Shown: positions 51,961 through 60,633 of the stretch, piece after piece | How positions within the stretch are numbered: position 1 is the first letter of the stretch | Layout: each line of letters begins with the position of its first letter | DNA from: Nocardia aurantia | GTDB lineage: Bacteria; Actinomycetota; Actinomycetes; Mycobacteriales; Mycobacteriaceae | DNA: 64,000 nt | Reading direction: 5' to 3' | NCBI RefSeq assembly: GCF_009604425.1 | Contig: NZ_WEGI01000006.1 | Span: 186,001-250,000 of the forward strand | Translations under genes and position numbers: made by a program | The notes under the pieces: model-generated | What the model saw: the letters and a program-made list of their open reading frames with translations, nothing else | The model's database searches: none | Told to the model about the DNA's origin: nothing

Positions 51961-53025
51961 CTACGCACGGAAATCCACGACCGTCTTCAGATCGGTGGTG
52001 TGGCGGTAGGTTTCGAAGATGTTCGTCAGCCGGTCGTAATCGTCGAAGCGGCAGACCGTCGACAGCAGCCGCTCGCCGTCGACCACCTTGTTCAGCAGCA
52101 TCTGCATCGCGGAACGAATCACGTTGGCCGTCTTGTGCATCGGGAAGGCGCTGACGTCGAACGAGGCCGACGTGACCGTGATCCCCTTGGCCAGCATCAG
52201 CCAGGTGTCGAATTTCTGCATCTCCTGAGAGGCGCCGTAGAGCACGTATCTGCCGCCCGCGCGCAGTTTCCGCATCGCCACCCGGCGCGGGTCCTTCTGC
52301 TCGTCATCGACCTGCACGGTGGGCAGGGCGTCGAAGATGTAGTCGAAGCTGCTGTCGGGCACCTCGTCGATCAGTTCGTCGGGCAGGAACGCACGCTGGG
52401 AGAAATGGGTCTCGGCATGGGCGTTGCGTTGCGGGTTGGCGTCCACGGACACCACCGAATTCGGGGCGAGCACCCGGCTGATCACGCTGCCGGCGATGAT
52501 CCCGATCGGCCCGGTGCCGAGGATGAGCACCCGGTCGCCCACGCGCGGCGGATTGTGCAGGATCGCCCGCAGCGCACCGGTCGTGGGCTCGATGAACGAC
52601 GCCTGCAGGTCGCCGAGCTCGGCCGGTACCTTGACCGCCGCGGCCCGGCGATCGTCGGCGAAATCCCGGTCGGCCCAGAAGGTGTCCTCCTTGACCTCGC
52701 CGGAGAAGATGGGCCGCAGGGTCCGATACTCGGCGAAGCCGCCGAAATCGGTCTGCCCCCAATACACCAGGCGATCTCCCACTGCGATATCGGGATTGTC
52801 GAATCGCGCCCCGATCTCGATGACCTCGCCGAGATATTCGTGGCCGAGAATGATCGGGTATTCCGACGGGAACAGATGTCCCTCGAAGAAGGAGATGTCG
52901 GTCGAGCAGATGGAGACGCAGCGGGTCCGCATGAGCACCCCGTCGACCGGCGTCTCGGGTTTGGGGACGTCCACCAGCAGGGTCTTGCGGGGCGCGACGA
53001 GCTGAACGGCCTTCATGGTTTGCAC
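51961..53025 (-). CDS. Zinc-dependent MDR dehydrogenase
   Basis: 354 residues. Catalytic zinc region CVSICSTD and LGHEYLGEVIEIG are present. The structural-zinc four-cysteine lobe is absent, and the loop runs directly from YWGQTDFGG to AEYR. Rossmann motif LGTGPIG. The first start, GTG 53025, has GGAAGG 8 bases upstream and is preferred over ATG 53016. It is cotranscribed with the oxygenase and flavin reductase genes and probably oxidises or reduces an intermediate after hydroxylation. Confidence 0.9.
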   Translation of the reverse strand: MQTMKAVQLVAPRKTLLVDVPKPETPVDGVLMRTRCVSICSTDISFFEGHLFPSEYPIILGHEYLGEVIEIGARFDNPDIAVGDRLVYWGQTDFGGFAEYRTLRPIFSGEVKEDTFWADRDFADDRRAAAVKVPAELGDLQASFIEPTTGALRAILHNPPRVGDRVLILGTGPIGIIAGSVISRVLAPNSVVSVDANPQRNAHAETHFSQRAFLPDELIDEVPDSSFDYIFDALPTVQVDDEQKDPRRVAMRKLRAGGRYVLYGASQEMQKFDTWLMLAKGITVTSASFDVSAFPMHKTANVIRSAMQMLLNKVVDGERLLSTVCRFDDYDRLTNIFETYRHTTDLKTVVDFRA

Positions 53026-53076
53026 GGCGTGAACCTTCCGGTTGTCTCGGGAGTTGTGGATCGGAGGCTTCGGCGA

Positions 53077-54270
53077 TCAGCGCCGCATCGACAATTCGCC
53101 ACCGAGCAGATAACGGCCCACCATCTCGACATTGGTGTGCGAGAGCGTGATGTGCTTGACCGCCGTGTGGATGTCGCGGAAGTAGTGCTCGAGCATGCTG
53201 CTCTCGTAGAGGGAGCTGCTGCCCGCCAGTTCGAACGCGATATCGACTGCGGCGGCGGTGTTCTCGGCCACCGTGGCCGCGGCCAGCCGGACCAGGGCAC
53301 TGAGCGGATCGCCCGCGGTACCGTGCCGGGCCGCGTGCCAGGCCGCGTCGGCCAGCATCAATCGGGCGCCGCGTACCAGCATCTCGGCGCGAGCCACCCG
53401 CTCCTGCACGACATGTCCCTCGGCCAGCGCACTGGTCGCGGCCGTCGCGGTCTTCCGTGTGGCGAGTGTCTTGAACTCCGCGAGTGCGCCGCGTGCGATA
53501 CCGAGTGCGGTGGAGGCAGAGCCGAACAAGCCGAAGTCGTAATAACTTATCGCGTATCCGCGCGAAGGCCGTTCGTCCGGCGGCCGGAACATGTCCGCCT
53601 GATCGACCACGAACTCGTCCGGGACGAATGTCTCGTCGAGTTCGTAGTGCTCGCTGCCGGTGCCGCGCAGCCCGAGCGTGTACCAGGTGTCCAGCATGCG
53701 GCATTCGTCCTTGGGCACGAACAACATTCGGATCCCGGGGCCGCCGCCGGTGATCCGCGGCCGGCCGTTCTCGGTGACGACGGCCGCGCACACCAGCCAG
53801 TCCGCGTGCGCGGAACCACTGGCGAACGCCCAGGTGCCGCTCAGGGTGTATCCGCCGTCGACCGGCTCGGCCCGGCCGGTGGGGTTGACCGAGCCGACCA
53901 CCAGACCGGCGTGATCCTTGAACATCTTGCGGGCCGTCGGTTCCGGCAGATAGTCCGACAGCCGGCCGATGGCCGCCTGCACGCCCATCTGCCAGCCCAG
54001 TGACGGATCGTGGCGCGCCAGTTCCTGGACGACGGCCGAGCCCGTGGCCAATTCGACCTGGGCGCCGCCGAATTCGCGCGAGATCAGCATGCGGTGCACA
54101 CCGGCGGCGCGCAGTGCCTCGAAGACCTCGGGGCTCATGAAGCGCCGGCTTTCGTTGTGCTGCCGGTGTTCCCGGATCAGCGGCACCAGCCGCCCGATCC
54201 TGGCCAGCCAGCGTTCGGTCTCGTCCGAGACGTCCGTTCTATCCAACAGTGCGGGCGAATTGTTTGTCAT
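53077..54270 (-). CDS. Flavin-dependent monooxygenase, oxygenase component (HsaA-like, acyl-CoA dehydrogenase fold)
   Basis: 397 residues. The fold is that of acyl-CoA dehydrogenases, but the sequence follows HsaA/HpaH-type group D monooxygenases: SREFGGAQVELATGSAVVQELA, GGYTLSGTWAFASGSAHADW, and the end IHTAVKHITLSHTNVEMVGR. These enzymes use reduced flavin from a partner reductase (51435-51926). It is first in a four-gene operon. The 17-bp shared motif lies at 54327-54343, 57 bp upstream. The substrate is unknown, probably an aromatic or a polyketide. Confidence 0.92.
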   Translation of the reverse strand: MTNNSPALLDRTDVSDETERWLARIGRLVPLIREHRQHNESRRFMSPEVFEALRAAGVHRMLISREFGGAQVELATGSAVVQELARHDPSLGWQMGVQAAIGRLSDYLPEPTARKMFKDHAGLVVGSVNPTGRAEPVDGGYTLSGTWAFASGSAHADWLVCAAVVTENGRPRITGGGPGIRMLFVPKDECRMLDTWYTLGLRGTGSEHYELDETFVPDEFVVDQADMFRPPDERPSRGYAISYYDFGLFGSASTALGIARGALAEFKTLATRKTATAATSALAEGHVVQERVARAEMLVRGARLMLADAAWHAARHGTAGDPLSALVRLAAATVAENTAAAVDIAFELAGSSSLYESSMLEHYFRDIHTAVKHITLSHTNVEMVGRYLLGGELSMRR

Positions 54271-54314
54271 CGCCGACCTCCTCGACTCACGAGCGAGCTT
54301 AGAGACCGGTACTA

Positions 54315-54325
54315 CTGTTCAACAG
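54315..54325. promoter_or_regulatory. Short palindrome in monooxygenase operon promoter
   Basis: CTGTT-C-AACAG is a perfect 11-bp inverted repeat next to the shared 17-bp motif. It may be part of the promoter or a second binding site. Confidence 0.35.
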
Positions 54326-54326
54326 G

Positions 54327-54343
54327 ATACGTACTATTAGACA
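54327..54343. promoter_or_regulatory. Shared 17-bp motif, copy 3 (monooxygenase operon)
   Basis: The minus strand reads TGTCTAATAGTACGTAT, fitting TGTYYRAYAGTWCGTAT. It is 57 bp upstream of the oxygenase gene, in the same orientation relative to that gene as copies near the efflux and ArsR genes. Confidence 0.6.
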
Positions 54344-54481
54344 ATCGGACAGTAACATGTTGTTTGCATTGCGACGCACTGGAACTCGGAGACGTGCGTG
54401 CGGCACCGGCGCGGGCACGGCCGGTCTGCCGTGAGCGCACGACAAGTCCGGCCGGCACGACGGCCGGGAGAAATGAGCGGA

Positions 54482-55462
54482 TCAGGAAGCGCGCAGCGCG
54501 TCGCGGGCCGCGGGATCCACCTCGTCGACGAACGCCTGCCAGGTCTCGATGCATTGCCGCACCGCGGCGGTCACGATCGGAAGGGTGTGGGCGGGCAGTT
54601 GCGCGATGATCTGTTCCCCCTGCCCGGCCAGCACCATCCGGTTGTCGAGCAATCGCAACAGCAGGCGCCCGGTTTCACTGTGCCGCAGCGCCGGATCCCG
54701 GTGCAGCAGCGTCAGCGGCTCGGCCGGCCGGGCCACGACCGGCGGCTCGGGCACGAGCAGGACCGCCTCCCGTGCCGCACCGGCACGATTCCGGACATCG
54801 CGTGCTGTTCCGATGGAAATTCCGGCGGCCGAGGCGATCTCACGAAGAGATGCCCGTGGATGCGCCTCGAGATAGGCCGCGGCACGGCGGCGGCCGCCGG
54901 TGGAATCGACCGGCCGGGTACGACCGTCGAGCCCGACCCTGGTGTTCGACTGTGGAATATCCGCGCTTGTACGCCGGATGTTCGCCACCGTCTTGGCGGA
55001 CAGCGCGGTCACCACGGCGACGCTGCGATTGGACCAGACGGGGAACGCCCGCATGATCCGCCGCGCGGCGGCCACCCGGTCCCGATGCGACAACTGCAGG
55101 CCGTGACCGGTATTCGACCTCACCGCGAGCACGAAGGCCGCGGCCTCGGTGCCCTCGAAATATCGGACGTCGATGTGCGTCCGGCCCGCCAGCGCGGCCG
55201 CCCGCACCCGATGCGCACCGTCGATGACGCGCATCGTGGCCCGATGCACGATGATCGGCGGCAGATCGCCGGCCGACATCAACCGGTGGACGTGGGATTC
55301 GTCGATTTCGACGGACCGAGGTGAGTCGGCGGGCAACAGCGCGCCGATCGGCACCGATTCGATCCCCGATCGCGTTGCGACGGTGACGGATTGCGATGCG
55401 GTGGCGGTCCGCCCGGCCTCCGGGCCGACCACGACACGGGATTCGGACTCGATGATCAACAC
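54482..55462 (-). CDS. StrR/ParB-like DNA-binding regulator
   Basis: 326 residues from the GTG at 55462. A ParB/sulfiredoxin-like N-terminal domain (RLMSAGDLPPIIVHRATMRV, then DGAHRVRAAALAGRTHIDV) is followed by an HTH (SVAVVTALSAKTVANIRRTS). This is the layout of StrR-type activators of antibiotic clusters. A second HTH-like stretch (LREIASAAGISIGTARDVRN) lies near the middle, and the C-terminus is helical. The frame extends farther upstream in Arg/Gly-rich sequence without similarity. It is divergent from the BVMO gene and may activate neighbouring oxidative genes. Confidence 0.82.
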   Translation of the reverse strand: MLIIESESRVVVGPEAGRTATASQSVTVATRSGIESVPIGALLPADSPRSVEIDESHVHRLMSAGDLPPIIVHRATMRVIDGAHRVRAAALAGRTHIDVRYFEGTEAAAFVLAVRSNTGHGLQLSHRDRVAAARRIMRAFPVWSNRSVAVVTALSAKTVANIRRTSADIPQSNTRVGLDGRTRPVDSTGGRRRAAAYLEAHPRASLREIASAAGISIGTARDVRNRAGAAREAVLLVPEPPVVARPAEPLTLLHRDPALRHSETGRLLLRLLDNRMVLAGQGEQIIAQLPAHTLPIVTAAVRQCIETWQAFVDEVDPAARDALRAS

Positions 55463-55810
55463 CCCCGTAGGTTCACGACCGAGCGCTGAACCTCTCGATC
55501 GCCCCGCCGCCCAGAGAACCCGACCGGCCTCCCGCCCCCATGCGGTCCGCTGACCAACGTTACTGATTCCGGACAGTTCCGGCAAAGGGACGGTACGCGG
55601 ATCGCGCGTGTGACGATGATCACCCGGCTGTGTGGACCCGGAACAGTAACCGCGGCAGCACCTTCCGCGAAGGCACGGCGGCCGAGCCGGGTGGCGCACG
55701 ACCGTTGTGGCAGTGGCGGTTCCGGGAAATCCACCACCCGCGGTCCGGATTCGGCGGACGATCGTGTCGGAGCAGGCGCGCTCCTGTGTACGGCCACAAC
55801 GGGAGTGGAT

Positions 55811-57310
55811 GTGGGCAACAACGAACGCCGACCCTCGATCGCCATCGTCGGCAGCGGTTTCAGCGGACTCGGCCTCGCCGTCCGGCTCAAACGGGCCGGC
55901 TTCACCGATCTGACCATCTTCGAGAAGGCGGCGGGCGTGGGCGGGGTGTGGCGGGACAATACCTATCCCGGCGCGGCCTGCGACGCACCCTCACATCTGT
56001 ACTCGTACTCGTTCCGGCCCAATCCGGATTGGTCGCGGCGCTTCGCCGAGCAGCCGGAGATCCTGGGGTATCTCCAGGACTGCGCCTCGGACTTCGGGCT
56101 GGAGCCGCATCTGCGCTACCGCACCGAGATCGTCTCGGCGCGTTACGATCCCGCGGCCCGGCACTGGGTCCTCACCGCTCGCGACGGTGAGCGGACGACC
56201 GCCGACGTCCTCGTGGCGGCGTGCGGGCAGCTCAGCCGGCCTGCCGTGCCGCAGATCCCCGGCCTGGAGCACTTCACCGGGACGGTGTTCCACTCCGCGC
56301 GCTGGGACCACGACTGCGACTTCCGCGACCGGGACGTGGCTGTCGTCGGAACGGGCGCCAGCGCAATCCAATTCGTTCCGCACGTGGCCGGGCGAGCTCG
56401 GTCGCTGACCGTCTTCCAGCGTCAGGCGCACTGGCTGGGGCCGAAACCGGACCGGGAGTACTCGCGGTTGCGCAAGCTCGCCAATCGCCGGTTCCCGTTG
56501 TTGCAGCGGCTGCCTCGCCTCGGCGTATTCCTGTGCTTCGAGGCCCTGCTCAACCCGATGCTGATCTCCCCGTACGGACGCCGGCTGCTCGGCTGGCCGA
56601 TCCGGAGGTGGTGCCACCACCACCGCCGCGAGATCCGGGATCCCGCGCTGCGCGCGGCCCTCGAGCCGCGCTACGAACTCGGCTGCAACCGCATCCTCGC
56701 CTCGAGCGACTACTTCGAGACCCTGAACCGCGGCAACACGCACGTTGTGACACAACCGATCACGCGGATCGAGGCGCGGGCGGTGCGGACCGCGGACGGC
56801 GGCCTGCACCGGGCCGACACGATCATCCTGGCCACCGGATTCCGCTCCCACGACTTCGTCGCCCCGATGCGCGTCGAGGGGCTCGACGGGGCCGACCTGA
56901 CCACCACGTGGCAGCGGCGCCCGCGAGCCTACCTGGGGCTGACCGTGCCCCGGTTCCCGAACTTCTTCCTCATGTACGGGCCGAACACCAATGTCGGATC
57001 GGGATCCATCGTCCACATGCTGGAGAGCCAGATGAACTACATCGTCGACGCCGTGGAACAGGTCGCGCGCACGGGCTATCTGGAGGTCCGGGCCGAGGTC
57101 TTCGACCGGTTCCAGGACACACTGCACCGGCGGTTGTCGACGACGGTCTGGAACACCGGCGGTTGCCACAGCTGGTACGTCACCGAGGCCGACGGCCGGC
57201 CGCTGAACACGAACAACTGGTCGGGCTCGATGTACGCCTACCGCCGCCGCACGCGGCGCCTCGCACTCGCCGAGTACCACACCACCCCTGCGGCGGCCGG
57301 CGAGCGCTAG
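55811..57310 (+). CDS. Baeyer-Villiger-type flavin monooxygenase
   Basis: 499 residues. FAD motif GSGFSGLG, the FAD-linked GVGGVWRDNTYPGAACD, the BVMO fingerprint FTGTVFHSARWD and the NADPH motif GTGASA are in the expected order. It inserts oxygen next to a carbonyl to make an ester or lactone. The GTG at 55811 with GGGAG upstream is preferred; GTG 55805 is next to it and the frame is open upstream. It is divergent from the StrR-like gene and followed closely by the convergent HpnE-like gene. Confidence 0.92.
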   Translation: MGNNERRPSIAIVGSGFSGLGLAVRLKRAGFTDLTIFEKAAGVGGVWRDNTYPGAACDAPSHLYSYSFRPNPDWSRRFAEQPEILGYLQDCASDFGLEPHLRYRTEIVSARYDPAARHWVLTARDGERTTADVLVAACGQLSRPAVPQIPGLEHFTGTVFHSARWDHDCDFRDRDVAVVGTGASAIQFVPHVAGRARSLTVFQRQAHWLGPKPDREYSRLRKLANRRFPLLQRLPRLGVFLCFEALLNPMLISPYGRRLLGWPIRRWCHHHRREIRDPALRAALEPRYELGCNRILASSDYFETLNRGNTHVVTQPITRIEARAVRTADGGLHRADTIILATGFRSHDFVAPMRVEGLDGADLTTTWQRRPRAYLGLTVPRFPNFFLMYGPNTNVGSGSIVHMLESQMNYIVDAVEQVARTGYLEVRAEVFDRFQDTLHRRLSTTVWNTGGCHSWYVTEADGRPLNTNNWSGSMYAYRRRTRRLALAEYHTTPAAAGER

Positions 57311-57321
57311 CCGGAACGTGC

Positions 57322-58680
57322 TCAGGCAGGCGGCAATTCGAGCAGCGCGCCGACCGCGCGGGCCGCGCTCTGCGCGGCGGACTCCATGGTGGCCGACCAG
57401 TCGGTGCGCGTCCAATCCCCGGCCAGCACCAAACCCGGGACCGACGTGCGCTGATCCGGGCGCAGCGCGTCGGTGCCGACCACCTGCGAGAAGGTCGCCT
57501 CCGGCATCTTCACCACCTGCGCGTGCACGACCTTCCGCTGCGCGGCGTCGGGATAGTACCGGCGCAGCAGGTCCAGCTGCTCGGTGACGATCTCGTCGTG
57601 GCTCCGGTGGATCTGCTCGTAGGCGCCGCTGGTGGTGAGGCAGTACAGCCACACGCCGTCGGTGGGGCGGCGGTGCATGCGCTGCCGGTCGAACACCTCG
57701 TCGATGACGCCGGCGCCGCCGATGATCGCCTCCATCGCCGCCTTCGTGCCGAGCGGGCCGTCCAGGTAGAGATTCGTGCTCACGATCGGGGTGACACCCA
57801 ATTTGTCCGCCGCGGCGTAGATTTCGGGATGTTCGGGCAGATCGTCGAGCAGTCCGCGGATGTGGGAGTTCGGCACGGCGCACACCACCGCGTCGGCCGG
57901 GATCTCGGTACCGTCGTCGAGCAGCACCGCGCGCACCGTCCCGTCGGCGACCACGATCCGCCGCGCGGCCGCGCGATACCGCACCTCGACACCACGCTCC
58001 CGGAACACCCGCTCGGCGCCGGCGATGTAGAGCGTGTCCAGATCCACGGTGGGATAACCGATGCTGACCGCGCGCCGGTCGCGCAGGCCCAGCCGCACCG
58101 CGGTGGCCAGCACGCCCGCGAAGACCTTGGCCGAACCCCGTTGCACCGGTTCGGCCGCGATGCCCAAGGCGAGCCAATCCCACAGCGCCACTCGCGCTTT
58201 CGCGGGCATTCCGATCCGCTCGAACCACTGGCCGGTGCTCAGGTCGGCGAGGTCGGCCGGTGGCCGCAGCGCCTGCCGGATCAGCCGCACGGTCGCCACC
58301 GCGGCCCGGAGTCGTTCGGCGGCACCGGCATCCGGGTGCGCGCCGAACAGCGTGCCGATCGATCGCACGCCGCGGGTGTGCAGCGCCGTCACCCGCCCGC
58401 CCGGCCAGCGCAGGCTGCCCGAGTGCGGGAATTCCACCGCGTCCGCCGTGCCGACGCTGGTCAGGTAACGGAACAGGTGCTCGTATCCGGTCGCGACCAC
58501 ATGCTGTCCGTTGTCGGCGGGGTCGGGAACACCGGTGACGGTCATCGCGCGGGTCCGGCCGCCGAGCCGGGCACGCCGCTCCAGCACCGTGACCCGTTTA
58601 CCCGCCTCCGCGAGCCAGACCGCCGACGCGAGACCGGCCAGCCCGCCGCCGATCACCACATAGCTGCGACCGTCGTCCAT
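57322..58680 (-). CDS. HpnE-like FAD-dependent oxidoreductase
   Basis: 452 residues. FAD motif VIGGGLAGLASAVWLAEAG, then ERRARLGGRT and DNGQHVVATGYEHLFRYL, and the C-terminal VLAGDWTRTDWSATMESAAQ. This pattern matches squalene/phytoene-type amine oxidase fold enzymes, closest to hydroxysqualene dehydroxylase HpnE. HpnC, HpnD or a squalene-hopene cyclase are not in the window, so a role in hopanoid synthesis is uncertain; another isoprenoid desaturation is possible. It is convergent with the BVMO gene, 11 bp apart. Confidence 0.85.
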   Translation of the reverse strand: MDDGRSYVVIGGGLAGLASAVWLAEAGKRVTVLERRARLGGRTRAMTVTGVPDPADNGQHVVATGYEHLFRYLTSVGTADAVEFPHSGSLRWPGGRVTALHTRGVRSIGTLFGAHPDAGAAERLRAAVATVRLIRQALRPPADLADLSTGQWFERIGMPAKARVALWDWLALGIAAEPVQRGSAKVFAGVLATAVRLGLRDRRAVSIGYPTVDLDTLYIAGAERVFRERGVEVRYRAAARRIVVADGTVRAVLLDDGTEIPADAVVCAVPNSHIRGLLDDLPEHPEIYAAADKLGVTPIVSTNLYLDGPLGTKAAMEAIIGGAGVIDEVFDRQRMHRRPTDGVWLYCLTTSGAYEQIHRSHDEIVTEQLDLLRRYYPDAAQRKVVHAQVVKMPEATFSQVVGTDALRPDQRTSVPGLVLAGDWTRTDWSATMESAAQSAARAVGALLELPPA

Positions 58681-58858
58681 CCGACCACCTCTGTCGTCGA
58701 TAGCGGTTCCGGCGCTTCGGCTTCCGAGGCTCCGCGCGCCGAACTGAACCGAAGATACGATGAGCGTTTCATCGAGTCAATCGAGCGGCGGCATTCGAGC
58801 CGATCGTCTCTAGTCCGGGCCGATCGATGGTGTGAGCACACAATGCGCCGTTGAAATT

Positions 58859-58874
58859 ACATACGGTCGTATGT
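58859..58874. promoter_or_regulatory. TetR operator candidate (perfect palindrome)
   Basis: ACATACG-GT-CGTATGT, a perfect 7-2-7 inverted repeat that ends 12 bp before the first gene of the operon. The operon includes a TetR gene (59842-60459), which is the natural binder. Confidence 0.75.
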
Positions 58875-58886
58875 ATGTTTTGGGGC

Positions 58887-59354
58887 ATGGACGGTCATCG
58901 GATGTTCGAACTCGCCCAGGCGCTCGCCACCGCCAAGAGCCGGCAGGACGTTCCCGCCGCACTGGCCCTCTTCCACCCCGACATGGAGCTGGTGACACCG
59001 GCTTTCGGCACCACGGCCCGCGGTCTCGCGGAGAACGAGCGGGCGCTGCGGCGGTTCTTCGCCTCGTTCCCGGACTATCACGTCGAGCTGTCCGGGCACG
59101 CCGACGACGGCGCCACCCTGGTCTGCTGGGGCACCGCCCGGATGACGATGACCGGCAACCGTTTCGGCGTCATCCCCAACGGCCGCCGGGCCGAGATCGC
59201 GGTTTTCATCACCTTCACCTTCGCCGATGACCGGATCGCCGGTGAGAGCTTCCATTTCGATCTCGCCGACCTGTGCGCGCAGTCCGGAGTGTCCACCGAT
59301 GCCGTGCGGCACACGCTGTTCGGCGCCACCGAACCCGCAGGAGCTCGCCCGTGA
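58887..59354 (+). CDS. SnoaL-like NTF2-fold protein
   Basis: 155 residues, SnoaL-like cone fold: MFELAQALATAKSRQDVPAA, then LFHPDMELVTPAFG and FITFTFADDRIAGESFHFDL. Such proteins are small cyclases, isomerases or binding proteins. Which catalytic residues it has is unclear. The ATG at 58887 sits directly after the operator; ATG 58875 is possible. It is the first gene of a three-gene operon (SnoaL-like, DUF3237, TetR). It may act on the ligand sensed by the regulator. Confidence 0.85.
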   Translation: MDGHRMFELAQALATAKSRQDVPAALALFHPDMELVTPAFGTTARGLAENERALRRFFASFPDYHVELSGHADDGATLVCWGTARMTMTGNRFGVIPNGRRAEIAVFITFTFADDRIAGESFHFDLADLCAQSGVSTDAVRHTLFGATEPAGARP

Positions 59355-59845
59355 CCGACACCCGCGTCCGCAAGGTCGAAACGACCCGGACCACAACCCT
59401 TTTCGATCTCGTCGTCGATCTGAAGCCGCCGGTCAAGTTCGGCGACGCCGGGCCGCTCGGCCGCCGGGTGCTGTACGGCGCGGCCGGTGGCACGTTCGAG
59501 GGCCCCCGGCTGCGTGGCGAGGTGCTCGCCGACGGTGGCGACTGGGCGCTGATCCGCCCTGACGGGACGATGCTGCTCGACGTCCGACTCGCGCTGCGCA
59601 CCGACGACGGCGATCTCGTCCACATGACCTATCAGGGCCGCTGGCTGATCCCCCCGCACGTGCGTACCGCGATGGCCGACCGCGCCACCCGGCATCTGGT
59701 CGATCCGGCGGACTACTATTTCCGGACCAATCCGCTGTTCGAGACCGGTTCGATCCGGTACGGCTGGCTCAACGACATCGTCGCCGTCGGCACCGGTTAC
59801 GTCGTCGAGGGCGGAGTCGCCTACCACGTCGAGCAAGTGCTGTGA
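59351..59845 (+). CDS. DUF3237 (UPF0311) family protein
   Basis: 164 residues. The conserved segments of DUF3237 are present: LFDLVVDLKPPVKFGDAGP, GRRVLYGAAGGTFEGPRLRGE and ALIRPDGTMLLDVRLALRT. The family is a beta-barrel without a known reaction. The GTG at 59351 overlaps the preceding stop codon (GTGA), so they are coupled, and the next gene begins at GTG 59842, overlapping its stop. The neighbours suggest a small-molecule detoxification or catabolic unit. Confidence 0.88.
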   Translation: MTDTRVRKVETTRTTTLFDLVVDLKPPVKFGDAGPLGRRVLYGAAGGTFEGPRLRGEVLADGGDWALIRPDGTMLLDVRLALRTDDGDLVHMTYQGRWLIPPHVRTAMADRATRHLVDPADYYFRTNPLFETGSIRYGWLNDIVAVGTGYVVEGGVAYHVEQVL

Positions 59846-60459
59846 CATCGGCCGGGCCCCCGCGCGAGGCCGGCGACCGCCGCCGGCTGCGCGGCGACCG
59901 ATCCCGCCGAACGGTCACGCGGCACGCCGTCGACGTCGCATCGCTGGACGGCCTCGGCGGCCTCAGTTTCGGGCGCCTGGCCGACGAACTCGGCGTCAGC
60001 AAGGCCGGCATCCAGACCTTGTTCCGCACCAAGGAAGGCCTGCAACTGGCCACGGTCGAAACCGCCGGCCTGGTCTTCGCCGAGGAGGTGGTCCGCCCGG
60101 CCCACGCCACCGGGCCCGGCCCGGTCCGCCTGCACGCGCTGCTCGACGCCTGGATCGCCTACATCGAACGACCGCTGCTGCCCGGCGGCTGCTTCTGGAA
60201 CGCGAACCTGCCCGAATTCGACAGCCGCCCGGGCCCGATCCGCGACGCCCTGACCGCCCAGCGCCGAGCCTGGCTGGCCACCCTCACCACCGAACTCGCC
60301 CACGCCGCCCCCACCCGCGCCCCAGCCGACCTCGACCTGATCGTCTTCCAGCTCGACGCCGCCGTCGCCGCCACCAATACCGCTCTGCGCCTGGGTGATT
60401 CGAGCAGCACCGGGAAACTGCGGCGCGTGATCGCCGATCTCGTGCCGGCGCGGCGCTGA
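59842..60459 (+). CDS. TetR-family transcriptional regulator
   Basis: 205 residues. The HTH is LSFGRLADELGVSKAGIQTL followed by FRTKEGLQLATVET, as in TetR regulators of the YfiR/TetR_C_33-like group; the ligand domain contains LLPGGCFWNANLPEFDSRPG, a conserved segment of that group. It starts at the GTG at 59842, overlapping the stop of the DUF3237 gene. Being last in the operon and having a perfect palindrome at its head, it probably autoregulates. Confidence 0.92.
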   Translation: MTSAGPPREAGDRRRLRGDRSRRTVTRHAVDVASLDGLGGLSFGRLADELGVSKAGIQTLFRTKEGLQLATVETAGLVFAEEVVRPAHATGPGPVRLHALLDAWIAYIERPLLPGGCFWNANLPEFDSRPGPIRDALTAQRRAWLATLTTELAHAAPTRAPADLDLIVFQLDAAVAATNTALRLGDSSSTGKLRRVIADLVPARR

Positions 60460-60633
60460 CGCCGGGACAGCCGTACCCGGCACCATCACAGTGTCCCGGA
60501 AGACATTGCCGCCCAGCACACTACGGCCGCATGCCCGGTCGCGCCGTCCGCCGGCGACCCCGGTCGCGCCACCACGCTTGTGCACTCTCACAGCCCGCAC
60601 CGGCCGGAACATCGCCGCTGCTAGCGTGTTTCC

